A stretch of DNA of 64,000 bases from Pseudomonas sp. LS-2 (GTDB lineage Bacteria > Pseudomonadota > Gammaproteobacteria > Pseudomonadales > Pseudomonadaceae): positions 254-64,253 of the forward strand of contig NZ_QXTJ01000038.1 of the NCBI RefSeq assembly GCF_003605735.1, given 5' to 3'. The notes beneath the pieces were generated by a model, which had not been told where the DNA came from, made no database searches, and saw nothing but the letters and a program-made list of their open reading frames with translations. The translations under genes and the position numbers were made by a program. The number at the start of each line of letters is the position of its first letter. The stretch's first letter is position 1. Below, piece by piece: positions 1-8,934 of the stretch.

Positions 1-346
1 GGGTCAGGCAGACTGCATTTGCTGATTTAACGACTGCTGCGCAGCCGATCGCCGACAAGTCAGGCTCCTACGCCCTTCGGGCCGAATCAAAAGCTACGCC
101 CTTCGGGCAGAATGAAAAAACCAGGCGCGCAGCACCGTAGCTTCTGCCGCAGGCGTAGGAGGCCGGCTTGCCGACGATCTGGCGCGAAGCGGCAGCACAC
201 ACTGAGCATGCGGGGGTCAGGCAGACTGCATTTGCTGATTTAACGACTGCTGCGCAGCCGATCGCCGACAAGTCAGGCTCCTACGCCCTTCGGGCAGAAT
301 CAAAAACCAAGTCAGGCTCCTGCGCCCTTCGGGCAGATGCGGAATG
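1..346. repeat. Duplicated REP-type intergenic repeat block
   Basis: The stretch at about 1-90 recurs almost exactly at about 211-300, with a third partial copy near 300-340. Each copy joins a GCGCAGCCGATCGCCGAC-like segment to a short inverted CCTACGCCCTTCGGGC motif. The same motif family returns near 13.1-13.4, 23.6-23.8 and 59.55-59.71 kb. No gene is supported in this stretch. Confidence 0.75.
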
Positions 347-356
347 TGCGAACAAT

Positions 357-395
357 AAAAAAACCGCCTGGCAATCACTCACCAGGCGGTTTTTT
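357..395 (-). terminator. Rho-independent terminator of the betaine-type binding protein gene
   Basis: An A-run, an ACCGCCTGG/CCAGGCGGT stem and a T-run make a two-way intrinsic terminator. It lies about 20 bases past the stop of the minus-strand gene ending at 417. Confidence 0.9.
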
Positions 396-416
396 GGACG
401 AACGCTTTATTGCAAC

Positions 417-1274
417 TTACTTACCGGTCCACTCTTTAACGCGATCCGGGTGTTTGGCGACCCAGTCCTTGGCAGCCGCTTCAGGCTTGGCGCCGTCCTG
501 GATGGCGAGCATGACTTCGCCGATTTCATCCTTGCTGGTCCACTGGAATTTCTTCAGGAAGTCAGCCACGTCAGGGGCCTTTTTGGCCAGCTCCAGGCTG
601 CCGATGTTGTTAACGGTTTCAGCTGCACCGTAGACGCCTTTTGGATCTTCCAGGAACTTGAGTTTCCACTTGGCGAACATCCAGTGCGGTACCCAGCCGG
701 TCACTGCGATGGATTCTTGCTTGTTCTCAGCGCGAGTCAGTTCGGCGATCATGCCGGCGCCGGAGCTCGCCTGAAGTTTGTAGCCGTCCAGGCCGTAATC
801 CTTGATGGCCTGATCGGTCTTGATCATCACGCCCGAGCCTGCGTCGATACCCACGATCTTCTTCTTGAAGGACTCGTCGGTTTTCAGGTCGGCAACGGAG
901 TTGGCTTTCACGTACTCAGGCACGATCAGGCCAATTTTCGCGTCCTTGAAGTTAGCACCGTAGTCGGTGACCTTGTCCTTGTTCTTGGTCCAGTATTCGC
1001 CGTGAGTCACTGGCAGCCAGGCAGACAGCATCATGTCCAGTTTGCCGGTGGCAACGCCCTGCCACATGATCCCGGCTGCGACAGCCTGCAATTTCACCGG
1101 ATAACCCAGTTTTTCCTTGATCACTTCAGCGGCCACGTTGGTGGTCGCAACGCTGTCGGACCAGCCATCCACATAACCGATGCTCAGCTCCGGTTTTTCT
1201 GCGGCAAATGCCAGCGTGGAACTGATGGCCAGGGCCAGAGCGGCACCCGCACCCAGGATATTTCGAATCTTCAT
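417..1274 (-). CDS. Glycine betaine/choline-type ABC transporter substrate-binding protein
   Basis: This 285-residue protein belongs to the OpuAC/ProX periplasmic binding family, which captures quaternary amines for an ABC importer. A Sec signal peptide (residues 1 to about 24, ending AFA) precedes the mature AEKPELSIGYVDGWSD start. The family features IMWQGVATGKLDMMLSAWLP and GWVPHWMFAKW are visible; the latter carries a Trp/His cluster typical of ligand binding. No permease or ATPase lies beside it, so it is an orphan binding protein using a transporter encoded elsewhere. Start ATG follows GGGGAAG. The ligand (choline, betaine, carnitine or other) cannot be fixed from sequence. A distant paralogue lies at 16329-17237. 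Confidence 0.88.
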   Translation of the reverse strand: MKIRNILGAGAALALAISSTLAFAAEKPELSIGYVDGWSDSVATTNVAAEVIKEKLGYPVKLQAVAAGIMWQGVATGKLDMMLSAWLPVTHGEYWTKNKDKVTDYGANFKDAKIGLIVPEYVKANSVADLKTDESFKKKIVGIDAGSGVMIKTDQAIKDYGLDGYKLQASSGAGMIAELTRAENKQESIAVTGWVPHWMFAKWKLKFLEDPKGVYGAAETVNNIGSLELAKKAPDVADFLKKFQWTSKDEIGEVMLAIQDGAKPEAAAKDWVAKHPDRVKEWTGK

Positions 1275-1730
1275 CGTTACTTCCCCGGTAGTCCTGAACC
1301 CGACGGCGGTCGGGAATCGTTAACGTTCTTATAAGGTCGCGACCTGCGCCCACGTTTGGCGCGTCGCGCACTTTTCACGCCTCAACCACTTGCCTGCGCA
1401 GCCGCACTCGCTGCGTGGACGAATCGATCATCAACCCCCACTGACCTTGTGCCTTTCCTGTCAGCGACACTCAGACAGCGGGAAACGACATCACCGGGCC
1501 ATCAACGACAGACAGGTCGTAAAACGCGTGGCAGTCCGTCCGAAAATTGCATGGTTAAAGAAAAGCGGCCGCTGGACACGCTTGCGCAGGGGCGCGTTTG
1601 CTCTGGGCGGCACTGCGACGATTCGCGAACGTTCCATGGCTCGGACGTCGGCAGTGATCCGTTTTTTCGCGGGCAAGCGCGCGCCTGCAGGGTGCTAATA
1701 TGCCGACCTCTGCCCCACCTCGGCCCGATC
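1275..1730. other. Divergent intergenic region, 456 bases
   Basis: Control region between the minus-strand binding protein and the plus-strand GH17 gene. A fragment resembling the CGCGGGCAAGCGCGC repeat lies near 1667-1685. I see no convincing promoter motif, RNA gene or ORF. Confidence 0.4.
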
Positions 1731-3335
1731 ATGCCCGCTACCTCCCGCTCCCCTGTCGTCCTTTACCTGTTTTCCTGTCTGATTGCTCTGATCGCCCTGT
1801 GCGGTTATTGGTACTGGCTCGGCAAACCGGTGGTGCTGCCGGATGCCGCGACCCCGACACACAAGCTGCAATGCGCGTCCTACACGCCTTTCGACAAGGA
1901 CCAATCGCCGTTCGATCAGCCGTTCACCTTACGCCCGGAGCGGATGGACGCCGACCTTGCTCTGCTGGCGACACGCTTCGAATGTATCCGCACCTATTCC
2001 ATGACCGGACTGGAGGCGATCCCGGAATTGGCGCGCAAACACGGGTTGAAAGTGATGCTTGGCGCCTGGGTCAATGCCAACCCCACAGACACCGCCAAGG
2101 AAATCAACGCGCTGATCGCACAGGCCAATGCCTACCCGGATGTGGTTAGCGCCGTGATCGTCGGAAACGAGGTGTTGTTACGCAAGGAAGTGACCGGCGC
2201 GCAGTTGGTCAAACTCATCCGGCAGGTGAAAGCTCAGGTCAGGCAACCGGTGACCTATGCCGACGTCTGGGAATACTGGCTGCAATACCCTGAAGTCGCG
2301 CCCGCTGTGGACTTTCTGACCATCCATCTGCTGCCTTATTGGGAAGACGATCCCAAAGGGATTGACGCTGCGCTCGATCATGTCGCGCAGATCCGCCAGC
2401 TGTTCGGCAGCAAGTTCGCGCCCAAGGACGTGCTGATTGGCGAAACTGGCTGGCCTAGTGAAGGGCGTCAGCGGGAAACCGCGCTTCCGAGTCGCGTCAA
2501 CGAGGCAAAATTCATTCGCAGTTTCGTCGCGATGGCCGAGCAGAACGGCTGGCGCTACAACCTGATCGAGGCATTCGACCAGCCCTGGAAGCGCGAGGCC
2601 GAAGGTGCGGTGGGGGGTTATTGGGGACTGTTCGACGCCGACCGGCAGGAAAAAGGTGTGTTGGCAGGGCCGGTATCGAACCTGCCTTACTGGCCATTCT
2701 GGCTGACAGTCAGCGGGATAATCGGTCTTGCGACTCTGGCGCTGGCTGGCAAGGGAGCGACACCCCGCAACGCACTGATCCTTCCGCTGCTGGCTGTGTT
2801 CGCCGGTTGTTGCATCGGCACATGGGGTGAGCTGGCGCGGGTGACCAGCCGTTTCGTTGGCGAATACATCTGGGCGGTGGCCCTGGTCGTGTTGAACCTG
2901 CTGGTGCTCGCCCACGCCGCATTGGCGCTGTCAGCGCAAACTGGCTGGCGGGGTCGCGCCTTTGTCTGGTTCGAATCCCGCGCAGGGTGGTGGTTGAGTG
3001 CCAGCGGATTCGCCGCCGCGGTGATGATGCTCGCGATGGTGTTCGACCCACGTTATCGCAGCTTCGCGACCCCGACCCTCTGGCTGCCTGCCCTCTTTTA
3101 TCTGTTGCGACCGGTGAGCGCCCCGCGCCGGGAAATCGCGTTGCTGGCGTTTATCGTCGGCGCCGGGATCGTTCCGCAACTGTTCCGCGAAGGCCTGAGC
3201 AATCCGCAGGCCCTGGCATGGGCGGCCGTCAGCGTGCTGATGGCATTGGCGCTCTGGCGCAGTTTGCGTGCGCGCGTCGCCTCGGCGGTCAGCCGCACAC
3301 CGCCACGGCCCGACCTAGAGCGCGTGCCGGGGTGA
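1731..3335 (+). CDS. GH17-family membrane beta-glucan enzyme
   Basis: The 534-residue protein has an N-terminal membrane anchor (about residues 9-30), a glycoside hydrolase family 17 domain (about 45-300) and a multi-pass membrane C-terminus (about 310-520). The two GH17 catalytic glutamates are visible: E147 in IVGNEV and E238 in IGETGWPSEG. Pseudomonas homologues are commonly called beta-(1-6) glucan synthase and are linked to transglycosylation or processing of periplasmic glucans. No GT2 synthase domain is present, so a hydrolase or transglycosylase role is more likely than synthesis. The ATG at 1731 fits the first hydrophobic segment. An upstream in-frame extension lacks coding character. 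Confidence 0.82.
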   Translation: MPATSRSPVVLYLFSCLIALIALCGYWYWLGKPVVLPDAATPTHKLQCASYTPFDKDQSPFDQPFTLRPERMDADLALLATRFECIRTYSMTGLEAIPELARKHGLKVMLGAWVNANPTDTAKEINALIAQANAYPDVVSAVIVGNEVLLRKEVTGAQLVKLIRQVKAQVRQPVTYADVWEYWLQYPEVAPAVDFLTIHLLPYWEDDPKGIDAALDHVAQIRQLFGSKFAPKDVLIGETGWPSEGRQRETALPSRVNEAKFIRSFVAMAEQNGWRYNLIEAFDQPWKREAEGAVGGYWGLFDADRQEKGVLAGPVSNLPYWPFWLTVSGIIGLATLALAGKGATPRNALILPLLAVFAGCCIGTWGELARVTSRFVGEYIWAVALVVLNLLVLAHAALALSAQTGWRGRAFVWFESRAGWWLSASGFAAAVMMLAMVFDPRYRSFATPTLWLPALFYLLRPVSAPRREIALLAFIVGAGIVPQLFREGLSNPQALAWAAVSVLMALALWRSLRARVASAVSRTPPRPDLERVPG

Positions 3336-3353
3336 CAGCAGGAGAAACACATT

Positions 3354-3396
3354 GTGTTACCGATGAGGCCATTCCAAAACAGAATACGGGTAACAC
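3354..3396 (+). promoter_or_regulatory. Inverted repeat, candidate CbrB activator site
   Basis: GTGTTACC (3354-3361) is repeated in inverse as GGTAACAC (3389-3396). It is centred about 110 bases upstream of the sigma-54 promoter of the small RNA. The position suits an enhancer-binding protein. CbrB, the known activator of crcZ-type genes, is the obvious candidate, and TGTTAC/GTAACA half sites agree with my recollection of its targets. Activator identity is inferred. Confidence 0.5.
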
Positions 3397-3477
3397 GGAA
3401 ACAGAATGGGCTGTGCCGCTGAATCGACGAAATCTGTATTTCTGACAAGACATTGATTTTAAAGGATTTAACAAAGT

Positions 3478-3494
3478 TGGCACGGCACCTGCTA
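3478..3494 (+). promoter_or_regulatory. Sigma-54 (RpoN) promoter of CrcZ-family sRNA
   Basis: TGGCACGGCACCTGCTA has the -24 GG (3479-3480) and -12 GC (3491-3492) with exact 12-base spacing. It matches the TGGCAC-N5-TTGCW consensus except for one base. Predicted transcription start is about 3503-3505. Confidence 0.85.
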
Positions 3495-3502
3495 TATCTC
3501 CT

Positions 3503-3882
3503 GCACAACAAGAATAAAATGTGAAATCCCAATAAAAATAAGATGAATCGGCTCTGACATAACAAGAACAACGGCACAGAGACGCAGCCAACAGATTTTT
3601 TTGGAGTAGATGTGCTTTACCGAGGTCTTGGCCTCGCAGCCCGACAGAGAACAATAAAACTACCTTCAGGTAGCGTCCAGAACGGGTTGGATCTTCGCCA
3701 CACGCGAATCGGATCGAAGCAGATAAGCGCTCAAAAAAATACGTTTGCTCTTGTATCCCGGATGGGGATCACTGAAGAACGCTGTGAAGGGAACGGTTGC
3801 CAAAAACAACAATAGACCGCCCTAAAACAATAAGAAAAGAGCACGTGCAACGATTTAAAGGGGAGCCTCGGCTCCCCTTTAT
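3503..3882 (+). ncRNA. CrcZ/CrcY/CrcX-family small RNA
   Basis: This is a roughly 380-nt non-coding RNA that should sequester the Hfq-Crc complex and so relieve carbon catabolite repression. It begins at a sigma-54 promoter and ends at an intrinsic terminator. It carries six A-rich AANAANAA-type Hfq/Crc motifs, near 3505-3519, 3529-3543, 3560-3573, 3648-3660, 3801-3816 and 3824-3839. The predicted 5' end GCACAACAAGAATAAAA resembles my recollection of CrcZ. The stretch is clearly AT-richer than its surroundings and has no credible ORF. Its neighbours (GH17 gene, small membrane protein) are not the cbrB-pcnB context of crcZ itself, so it is probably the second family member (CrcY or CrcX). Confidence 0.82.
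3857..3880 (+). terminator. Intrinsic terminator of the CrcZ-family sRNA
   Basis: AAAGGGGAGC and GCTCCCCTTT form a 10-bp stem with a CTCG tetraloop. The trailing T-tract is short. Confidence 0.8.
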
Positions 3883-3929
3883 GCTGTCTGCGATTTGGTT
3901 TTTGACCTTGTCGCTCCGCTGCTTCTCCT

Positions 3930-3997
3930 TGTAGCAGTCCGGCTTGCCGGCGGTGGCGATATCGAGAGCGTCCCCGCCGGCAAGCCGTACTGCTACA
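3930..3997. repeat. REP-type repeat, TGTAGCAG family
   Basis: Two inverted arms (TGTAGCAGTCCGGCTTGCCGG and its inverse) flank a short spacer. Related copies occur at 7776, 16182, 21305, 32445, 45610 and 49173, always between genes. Confidence 0.85.
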
Positions 3998-4010
3998 GAG
4001 AGCACACTAT

Positions 4011-4370
4011 TCAGGGAGCCCGCACCAACCGCAACCCGGCAATCACCACCGCGAACACCGCAAGACTCGCCGTGTATAGCACCAGCGCCAGAATCCCCAG
4101 CAGCAAACCGATCCCTGCCAACACTCGGCCGATTCTGTGTGGCATGAAGAAGGCGATTGCTGAAGCGATCAACGCGCCCCAGCCAAATACCCCGAAGTGA
4201 ATGAGCAGGCCGAGATTCGAGCGCACCAAGCATTGCCACTTCGACGTTTCATCAGCACACGCCCCGACCCATTGCACGTCCTCCATCAGCCCATAGCGCA
4301 CGCCATAAACGGCAGCCAGCCACAGCGCCAGGACGACAAACGACACAACCAGCGGCACACGACGGGACAC
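4011..4370 (-). CDS. Small multi-pass membrane protein, unknown function
   Basis: The 119-residue protein has four probable membrane segments: near residues 5-25 (VVSFVVLALWLAAVYGV), 50-70, 73-88 and 90-112. A short soluble loop between the first two has two cysteines (ACADE...WQCLV), possibly a periplasmic disulfide pair. Start is GTG at 4370 behind GGAG at 6 bases. A longer upstream extension has no ribosome site and looks non-coding. I recognise no characterised family. It is convergent with the upstream sRNA and separated from it by a REP element. Confidence 0.65.
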   Translation of the reverse strand: MSRRVPLVVSFVVLALWLAAVYGVRYGLMEDVQWVGACADETSKWQCLVRSNLGLLIHFGVFGWGALIASAIAFFMPHRIGRVLAGIGLLLGILALVLYTASLAVFAVVIAGLRLVRAP

Positions 4371-4592
4371 GGAAATCTCCAGCTCTGGAAAACGACACTC
4401 AGCATATCTCTGGCGTGCGGCACACGACACGCAAATCACATTTAAAGCACAAGCAGACACGCCAAAAGTGCCGAAACGTGTATTGTCGCCTAGGGTCTTT
4501 ACACGGGCAGCTTGCCGCTGCGGCACTTTGGCACTACACCCGTGTCATAGCCTGCGTATTTCAACAGCACTTCTTTCCCAAGGGATTTAGTC

Positions 4593-5891
4593 ATGCTCCG
4601 TTTTTTACGCCTCGCCGCCCTTTCCGGTGGCTTGTTCTTGAGTGCGTCCGTGATGGCGGTCGATGTCGATCCGTCCAGCTATGGCTACCCTCTGACCAAC
4701 CCGTTCGAAGCGACCATCGCCACGACGCCCCCTGATTTGCGTGCGAAGGTTCCGGACGACGCCGACATCGATCAGGACGACTACAGCCTGACCCTGCGCC
4801 CGGATCGCGAGTTCACCCTGCCAGATAACTTCTGGGCGGTGAAAAAGCTGCGTTATCGTCTGGCCAAGCAAGACAAACCCGCGCCGTTGATCTTTCTCAT
4901 CGCCGGCACTGGCGCCCCGTACAACAGCACGCTCAACGAATACCTCAAGCGTCTTTACTACGGAGCGGGTTACAACGTCGTACAGCTTTCGTCGCCGACC
5001 AGCTACGACTTCATGAGCGCCGCCTCACGCTTCGCCACCCCCGGCGTGACCACCGAAGACGCCGAAGATCTCTACCGCGTGATGCAGGCCGTGCGTGCCC
5101 AGCAGAGCAAACTGCAGGTGACCGAGTACTACCTCACCGGTTACAGCCTCGGCGCTCTGGATGCGGCATTCGTCAGCAAACTGGATGAAACCCGGCGCAG
5201 TTTCAATTTCAAGAAAGTCCTGCTGATCAACCCGCCGGTGAATCTCTACACCTCGATCACCAACCTGGACAAGATGGTGCAGACCGAGGTCAAGGGCATC
5301 ACCAACAGCACCACTTTCTATGAACTGGTCCTGCAGAAGCTGACCCGTTACTTCCGCGAAAAAGGCTACATCGACCTCAACGATGCGCTGCTCTATGACT
5401 TCCAGCAGTCCAAGCAGCACCTGTCCAACGAACAGATGGCGATGCTGATCGGCACCTCGTTCCGCTTCTCGGCCGCCGACATCGCGTTCACCTCGGACCT
5501 GATCAACCGCCGTGGTCTGATTACCCCGCCGAAGACGCCAATCAGTGAAGGCACGAGCCTGACCCCGTTCCTCAAGCGCGCGTTGCAGTGCGATTTCGAC
5601 TGCTACGTGACCGAGCAAGTGATTCCCATGTGGCGCGCCCGTACCGACGGCGGCAGCCTGTTGCAACTGGTGGACCAAGTGAGTCTGTACGCACTCAAGG
5701 ATTACCTGACCAGCAGCAAGAAGATCGCCGTGATGCACAACGCCGATGACGTGATCCTGGGCCCTGGCGACCTCGGTTTCCTGCGCAAGACCTTTGGCGA
5801 TCGCCTGACCGTTTACCCTTATGGCGGTCACTGCGGCAACATGAACTATCGCGTCAACAGCGACGCCATGCTGGAGTTTTTCCGTGGCTAA
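4593..5891 (+). CDS. Secreted alpha/beta-hydrolase-like protein coupled to mlaA
   Basis: The 432-residue protein has a signal peptide (residues 1-22, ending VMA). Its alpha/beta-hydrolase-like body shows a nucleophile elbow in TGYSLGALDA, an aspartate in HNADDVILG and a histidine in YPYGGHCGN, which together make a plausible catalytic triad. The FLIAGTGAPYN segment could supply the oxyanion hole. The mlaA-type gene starts 8 bases before its stop, so the two are translationally coupled. This suggests an envelope lipid role, perhaps a periplasmic lipase or phospholipase partner. That function is inferred, and the substrate is unknown. Confidence 0.72.
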   Translation: MLRFLRLAALSGGLFLSASVMAVDVDPSSYGYPLTNPFEATIATTPPDLRAKVPDDADIDQDDYSLTLRPDREFTLPDNFWAVKKLRYRLAKQDKPAPLIFLIAGTGAPYNSTLNEYLKRLYYGAGYNVVQLSSPTSYDFMSAASRFATPGVTTEDAEDLYRVMQAVRAQQSKLQVTEYYLTGYSLGALDAAFVSKLDETRRSFNFKKVLLINPPVNLYTSITNLDKMVQTEVKGITNSTTFYELVLQKLTRYFREKGYIDLNDALLYDFQQSKQHLSNEQMAMLIGTSFRFSAADIAFTSDLINRRGLITPPKTPISEGTSLTPFLKRALQCDFDCYVTEQVIPMWRARTDGGSLLQLVDQVSLYALKDYLTSSKKIAVMHNADDVILGPGDLGFLRKTFGDRLTVYPYGGHCGNMNYRVNSDAMLEFFRG

Positions 5892-6687
5892 ACGTCTATT
5901 GCTCATTGCCGCCCTGCTCTGCGCAGGCACCGTTCATGCGGCCGACGCGCCGATTGTCTCTCAGGCCGCCCCGGTCAATCGGGTGGACAATCCGGACGGT
6001 TTCACCGAACCCTTGAAGTCGCTGAAATTCAATCCCGGCCTGGACGCGCAGGAATTCGAGCGCTCGTCGCTCAATGCCCTCAACGTCTACGATCCGCTGG
6101 AGTCGTGGAACCGCAGGGTCTACCACTTCAACTATCGCTTCGATGAATGGGTATTCCTGCCGGTGGTCAACGGCTACAAATACATCACGCCAAGCTTCCT
6201 GCGCACGGGTGTCAGCAACTTCTTCAGCAACCTGGGCGACGTGCCCAATCTGCTGAACAGCCTGCTGCAGTTCAAGGGCAAGCGTTCGATGGAAACCACC
6301 GGCCGCCTGATCATCAACACCACGCTGGGCATTGCTGGCTTGTGGGACCCTGCCACGATGATGGGCCTGCCCAAACAGAGCGAGGACTTCGGTCAGACCC
6401 TGGGCTTCTATGGCGTACCAGCGGGGCCGTATTTCGTGTTGCCGATCCTCGGCCCTTCGAACTTCCGCGACACCGGTGGTCTGGTATTCGACTTCACCGC
6501 CGAATCGCAGATCAACTTCCTGAACGTTGCGCAGGTCAGCCAGGACCATCCGGAGCTGTACCTGCTGCGTGCCATCGACCGGCGCTACACCACCAGCTTC
6601 CGTTACGGCCAGATGGATTCGCCGTTCGAGTATGAGAAGGTGCGGTACGTGTACACCGAGGCGCGCAAGTTGCAGATTGGGGAATAG
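5884..6687 (+). CDS. mlaA: MlaA/VacJ-family outer-membrane phospholipid transport protein
   Basis: The 267-residue protein is of the MlaA (VacJ) family, which in the Mla pathway removes mislocalised phospholipids from the outer leaflet of the outer membrane. Family motifs are visible: YDPLESWNRRVYHFNYRFD near residues 63-81, GDVPNLLNSLLQFKGK, and a segment with DFGQTLGFYGVPAGPYFVLPILGP. The start is GTG at 5884 behind GGAG, inside the previous gene. The signal peptide ends VHA-AD and lacks a classical lipobox, although most family members are lipoproteins. The other Mla genes are not in this window. Confidence 0.88.
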   Translation: MAKRLLLIAALLCAGTVHAADAPIVSQAAPVNRVDNPDGFTEPLKSLKFNPGLDAQEFERSSLNALNVYDPLESWNRRVYHFNYRFDEWVFLPVVNGYKYITPSFLRTGVSNFFSNLGDVPNLLNSLLQFKGKRSMETTGRLIINTTLGIAGLWDPATMMGLPKQSEDFGQTLGFYGVPAGPYFVLPILGPSNFRDTGGLVFDFTAESQINFLNVAQVSQDHPELYLLRAIDRRYTTSFRYGQMDSPFEYEKVRYVYTEARKLQIGE

Positions 6688-6698
6688 CCCCAGTCCCC

Positions 6699-6787
6699 TG
6701 TAGGAGCGCGCTTGCCCGCGATTGCACTCTTTCCGGCACCTCTTTGCCGACTGACAGAACGCTTTCGCGGGCAAGCGCGCTCCTACA
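6699..6787. repeat. REP-type repeat, TGTAGGAGCGCGCTTGCCCGC family
   Basis: The inverted arms TGTAGGAGCGCGCTTGCCCGC and GCGGGCAAGCGCGCTCCTACA surround about 45 bases. Further copies lie at 19497, 19585, 27239 and 39192, with a single arm at 13484. Confidence 0.9.
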
Positions 6788-6902
6788 ATGCAGCGTCATA
6801 ACAATCTATAAAGTCGATCAATCCCCCGCAAAATCGTCACCCATCCATCGCCTCAACAGGCATACCATAGGCGCCATTCCCACCTGTTCCGGAGTGAGCC
6901 TC

Positions 6903-7757
6903 ATGACTCAATTACGCAAAGTGCTGTCGATCCAGGCCGGTCAGCCGACCTCGGATGGCGCGGGCGTCAAGCTGACTCGCGTCTTCGGCGGTCCCGGTGT
7001 CGAGCTGTTCGACCCGTTCCTGATGCTCGATGAATTCGGCTCGGACAAGCCTGACGACTACATCGCCGGTTTCCCCCCTCATCCGCACCGTGGTTTCGAA
7101 ACCGTGACGTACATGCTCGAAGGCCGCATGCGCCACGAGGACCACATGGGCAATGTCGGTCTGCTGCAGGGCGGCGGCGTGCAATGGATGACCGCTGCGC
7201 GCGGCGTGATTCACAGCGAAATGCCCGAGCAGGAAGAAGGCGTGATGCGCGGCTTCCAGCTGTGGTTGAACCTGCCGGGCAAATCGAAGATGGGTGACGC
7301 CGGTTACGACGATATCCAGCCGGAGCGCATCCCGCGCATCACCACTCAGAATGGCGTCGAGGTGGTCGTGATCGCCGGGCATTTCGACGATGGCCAGACC
7401 CAGCAGGCGGGTGTGGTGCAGCGCCCGGACACTGAGCCGCAGTATTTCGATTTCCACATGCCGGCAGGGGCACAGATAAGCCCGCGTGTTCCGCAAGGCC
7501 ACCGCGTGCTGTTGTACGTGTATGAAGGTGAAGTCGAGATGGCGGGGCAACCGCAGAAACTGGGCAAGAGCCGTCTGGCCAGACTCTCGGAAACCGGCGA
7601 ATTGCAGCTGAGCACTGCAAGCGGCGCCCGAGTGTTATTGATCGCCGGCAAACCGTTGGGTGAACCGATCGTGCAGTACGGGCCGTTCGTGATGAACAGC
7701 CGTGAAGAGATCGAACAGGCCCTGCGCGATTTTCGCGATGATCGCCTGACGGCCTGA
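6903..7757 (+). CDS. Pirin-family bicupin protein
   Basis: The 284-residue cytosolic protein has the two-cupin pirin architecture. The N-terminal cupin holds the metal ligands H60 and H62 (PHPHRGFETVT), H104 and E106 (GVIHSE). Many bacterial pirins are quercetin 2,3-dioxygenases or redox-sensitive regulators; the substrate here is not known. Start ATG at 6903 follows GGAGTGAG. It stands alone between two REP elements, with no obvious operon partner. Confidence 0.9.
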   Translation: MTQLRKVLSIQAGQPTSDGAGVKLTRVFGGPGVELFDPFLMLDEFGSDKPDDYIAGFPPHPHRGFETVTYMLEGRMRHEDHMGNVGLLQGGGVQWMTAARGVIHSEMPEQEEGVMRGFQLWLNLPGKSKMGDAGYDDIQPERIPRITTQNGVEVVVIAGHFDDGQTQQAGVVQRPDTEPQYFDFHMPAGAQISPRVPQGHRVLLYVYEGEVEMAGQPQKLGKSRLARLSETGELQLSTASGARVLLIAGKPLGEPIVQYGPFVMNSREEIEQALRDFRDDRLTA

Positions 7758-7775
7758 GTCGCTGTCCTCTAATGC

Positions 7776-7842
7776 TGTAGCAGTCCGACGTGCCGGCGGC
7801 GGCGCATTCAATACGCCACCGCCGGGCAGCCGTACCGCTACA
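7776..7842. repeat. REP-type repeat, TGTAGCAG family
   Basis: The inverted arms TGTAGCAGTCCGACGTGCCGG and its near inverse lie between the convergent pirin and lpxL genes. It may also act as a transcriptional boundary. Confidence 0.8.
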
Positions 7843-7856
7843 GGCGCTGTGCGCCC

Positions 7857-8789
7857 TCAGCCGCGCTTCTTGTACAGCTTCGGTTCGCCCGGCGGTCGGC
7901 TCTTGAAACGTCGGTGAGCCCACAAATACTGCTCTGGACACGCCGTCACCGCGCGCTCGACCCACTGATTGATGCGTATGCAATCGGCCTCATCGCTCTC
8001 GCCGGGGAAGTTCTCCAGCGGCGGGTGAATCACCAGTTTGTAGCCACTGCCGTCCGCCAGGCGCTCTTGCGTGAACGGCACCACCAACGCGCGACCCAGC
8101 GTTGCGAACTTGCTGGTGGCTGGCACCGTGGCGGCCGGAATGCCGAACAGCGGCACGAAGATGCTCTGCTTGGCGCCGTAGTCTTGATCCGGTGCATACC
8201 AGATCGCCCGGCCCTTGCGCAGTTGTTTGATCATCCCGCGCACGTCCTCGCGTTCGACGGCGATGGAATCCCTGTTATGCCGCTCCCGCCCGCGACGCTG
8301 AACGTAGTCGAACAGCGCATTCTTGTGCTCGCGGTACATGCCATCGATGGTGTGCTGCTGACCGAGCAGCGCCGCGCCGATCTCCAGCGTGGTGAAGTGC
8401 AGCGCCATGAGAATCACGCCCTGCCCGTCAAGATGCGGTTGCTTGAGGTGCTGCAGGCCTTCGATATGCGCGAGTTTCGCCAGGCGTTGCGGGCTCCACC
8501 ACCAGCTCATCGCCATCTCGAAAAACGCGATGCCGGTGGACGCGAAGTTTTCCTTGAGCAGGCGTTTGCGCTCGGCTTTGGAATAGTGCGGAAAGCACAA
8601 TTCCAGGTTACGGGCCGCGATGATCCGCCGATCGGTCGCGAAGTAGTACATGATCCCGCCAAGCACCCGACCGATGGCGACCAGCACGCGAAACGGCAAC
8701 TGCACGATCAACCAGAGCAAGCCCAGCCCCAGCCAGAGCGGCCAGAAGCGCGGGTGAAGAAATTGAGCTCGAAAACGCGGGCGATCCAT
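7857..8789 (-). CDS. lpxL: Lipid A biosynthesis lauroyl/acyltransferase (LpxL/HtrB family)
   Basis: The 310-residue inner-membrane enzyme adds a secondary acyl chain from acyl-ACP to Kdo-lipid A or its precursor. An N-terminal hydrophobic segment (residues 16-31) precedes the acyltransferase domain. The HX4E catalytic motif H131-E136 (HFTTLE) is visible, as is the typical [10 protein letters not shown] motif. The start chosen is the ATG at 8789, giving the usual family length. Upstream ATGs extend into the minC control region without family resemblance. It is divergent from minC, an arrangement conserved in pseudomonads. Confidence 0.9.
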   Translation of the reverse strand: MDRPRFRAQFLHPRFWPLWLGLGLLWLIVQLPFRVLVAIGRVLGGIMYYFATDRRIIAARNLELCFPHYSKAERKRLLKENFASTGIAFFEMAMSWWWSPQRLAKLAHIEGLQHLKQPHLDGQGVILMALHFTTLEIGAALLGQQHTIDGMYREHKNALFDYVQRRGRERHNRDSIAVEREDVRGMIKQLRKGRAIWYAPDQDYGAKQSIFVPLFGIPAATVPATSKFATLGRALVVPFTQERLADGSGYKLVIHPPLENFPGESDEADCIRINQWVERAVTACPEQYLWAHRRFKSRPPGEPKLYKKRG

Positions 8790-8934
8790 TACAGCTTCCG
8801 TCAGGGCAAAGGCGGGCATTCTACATCGGTTCGACGGGATCGGTGACGCTTCGTCAGTTGCGGCTCCCTTGCGACTCGCGGGCGTTCTCGTTATAAGTCT
8901 CGGCACTTTTAGCGACAAGCCGCTGTATGCCGAC

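Noticed and set aside
3612..3815. 67-codon plus-strand ORF
   Set aside because: Lies inside the CrcZ-family sRNA, has no ribosome site and no family resemblance.
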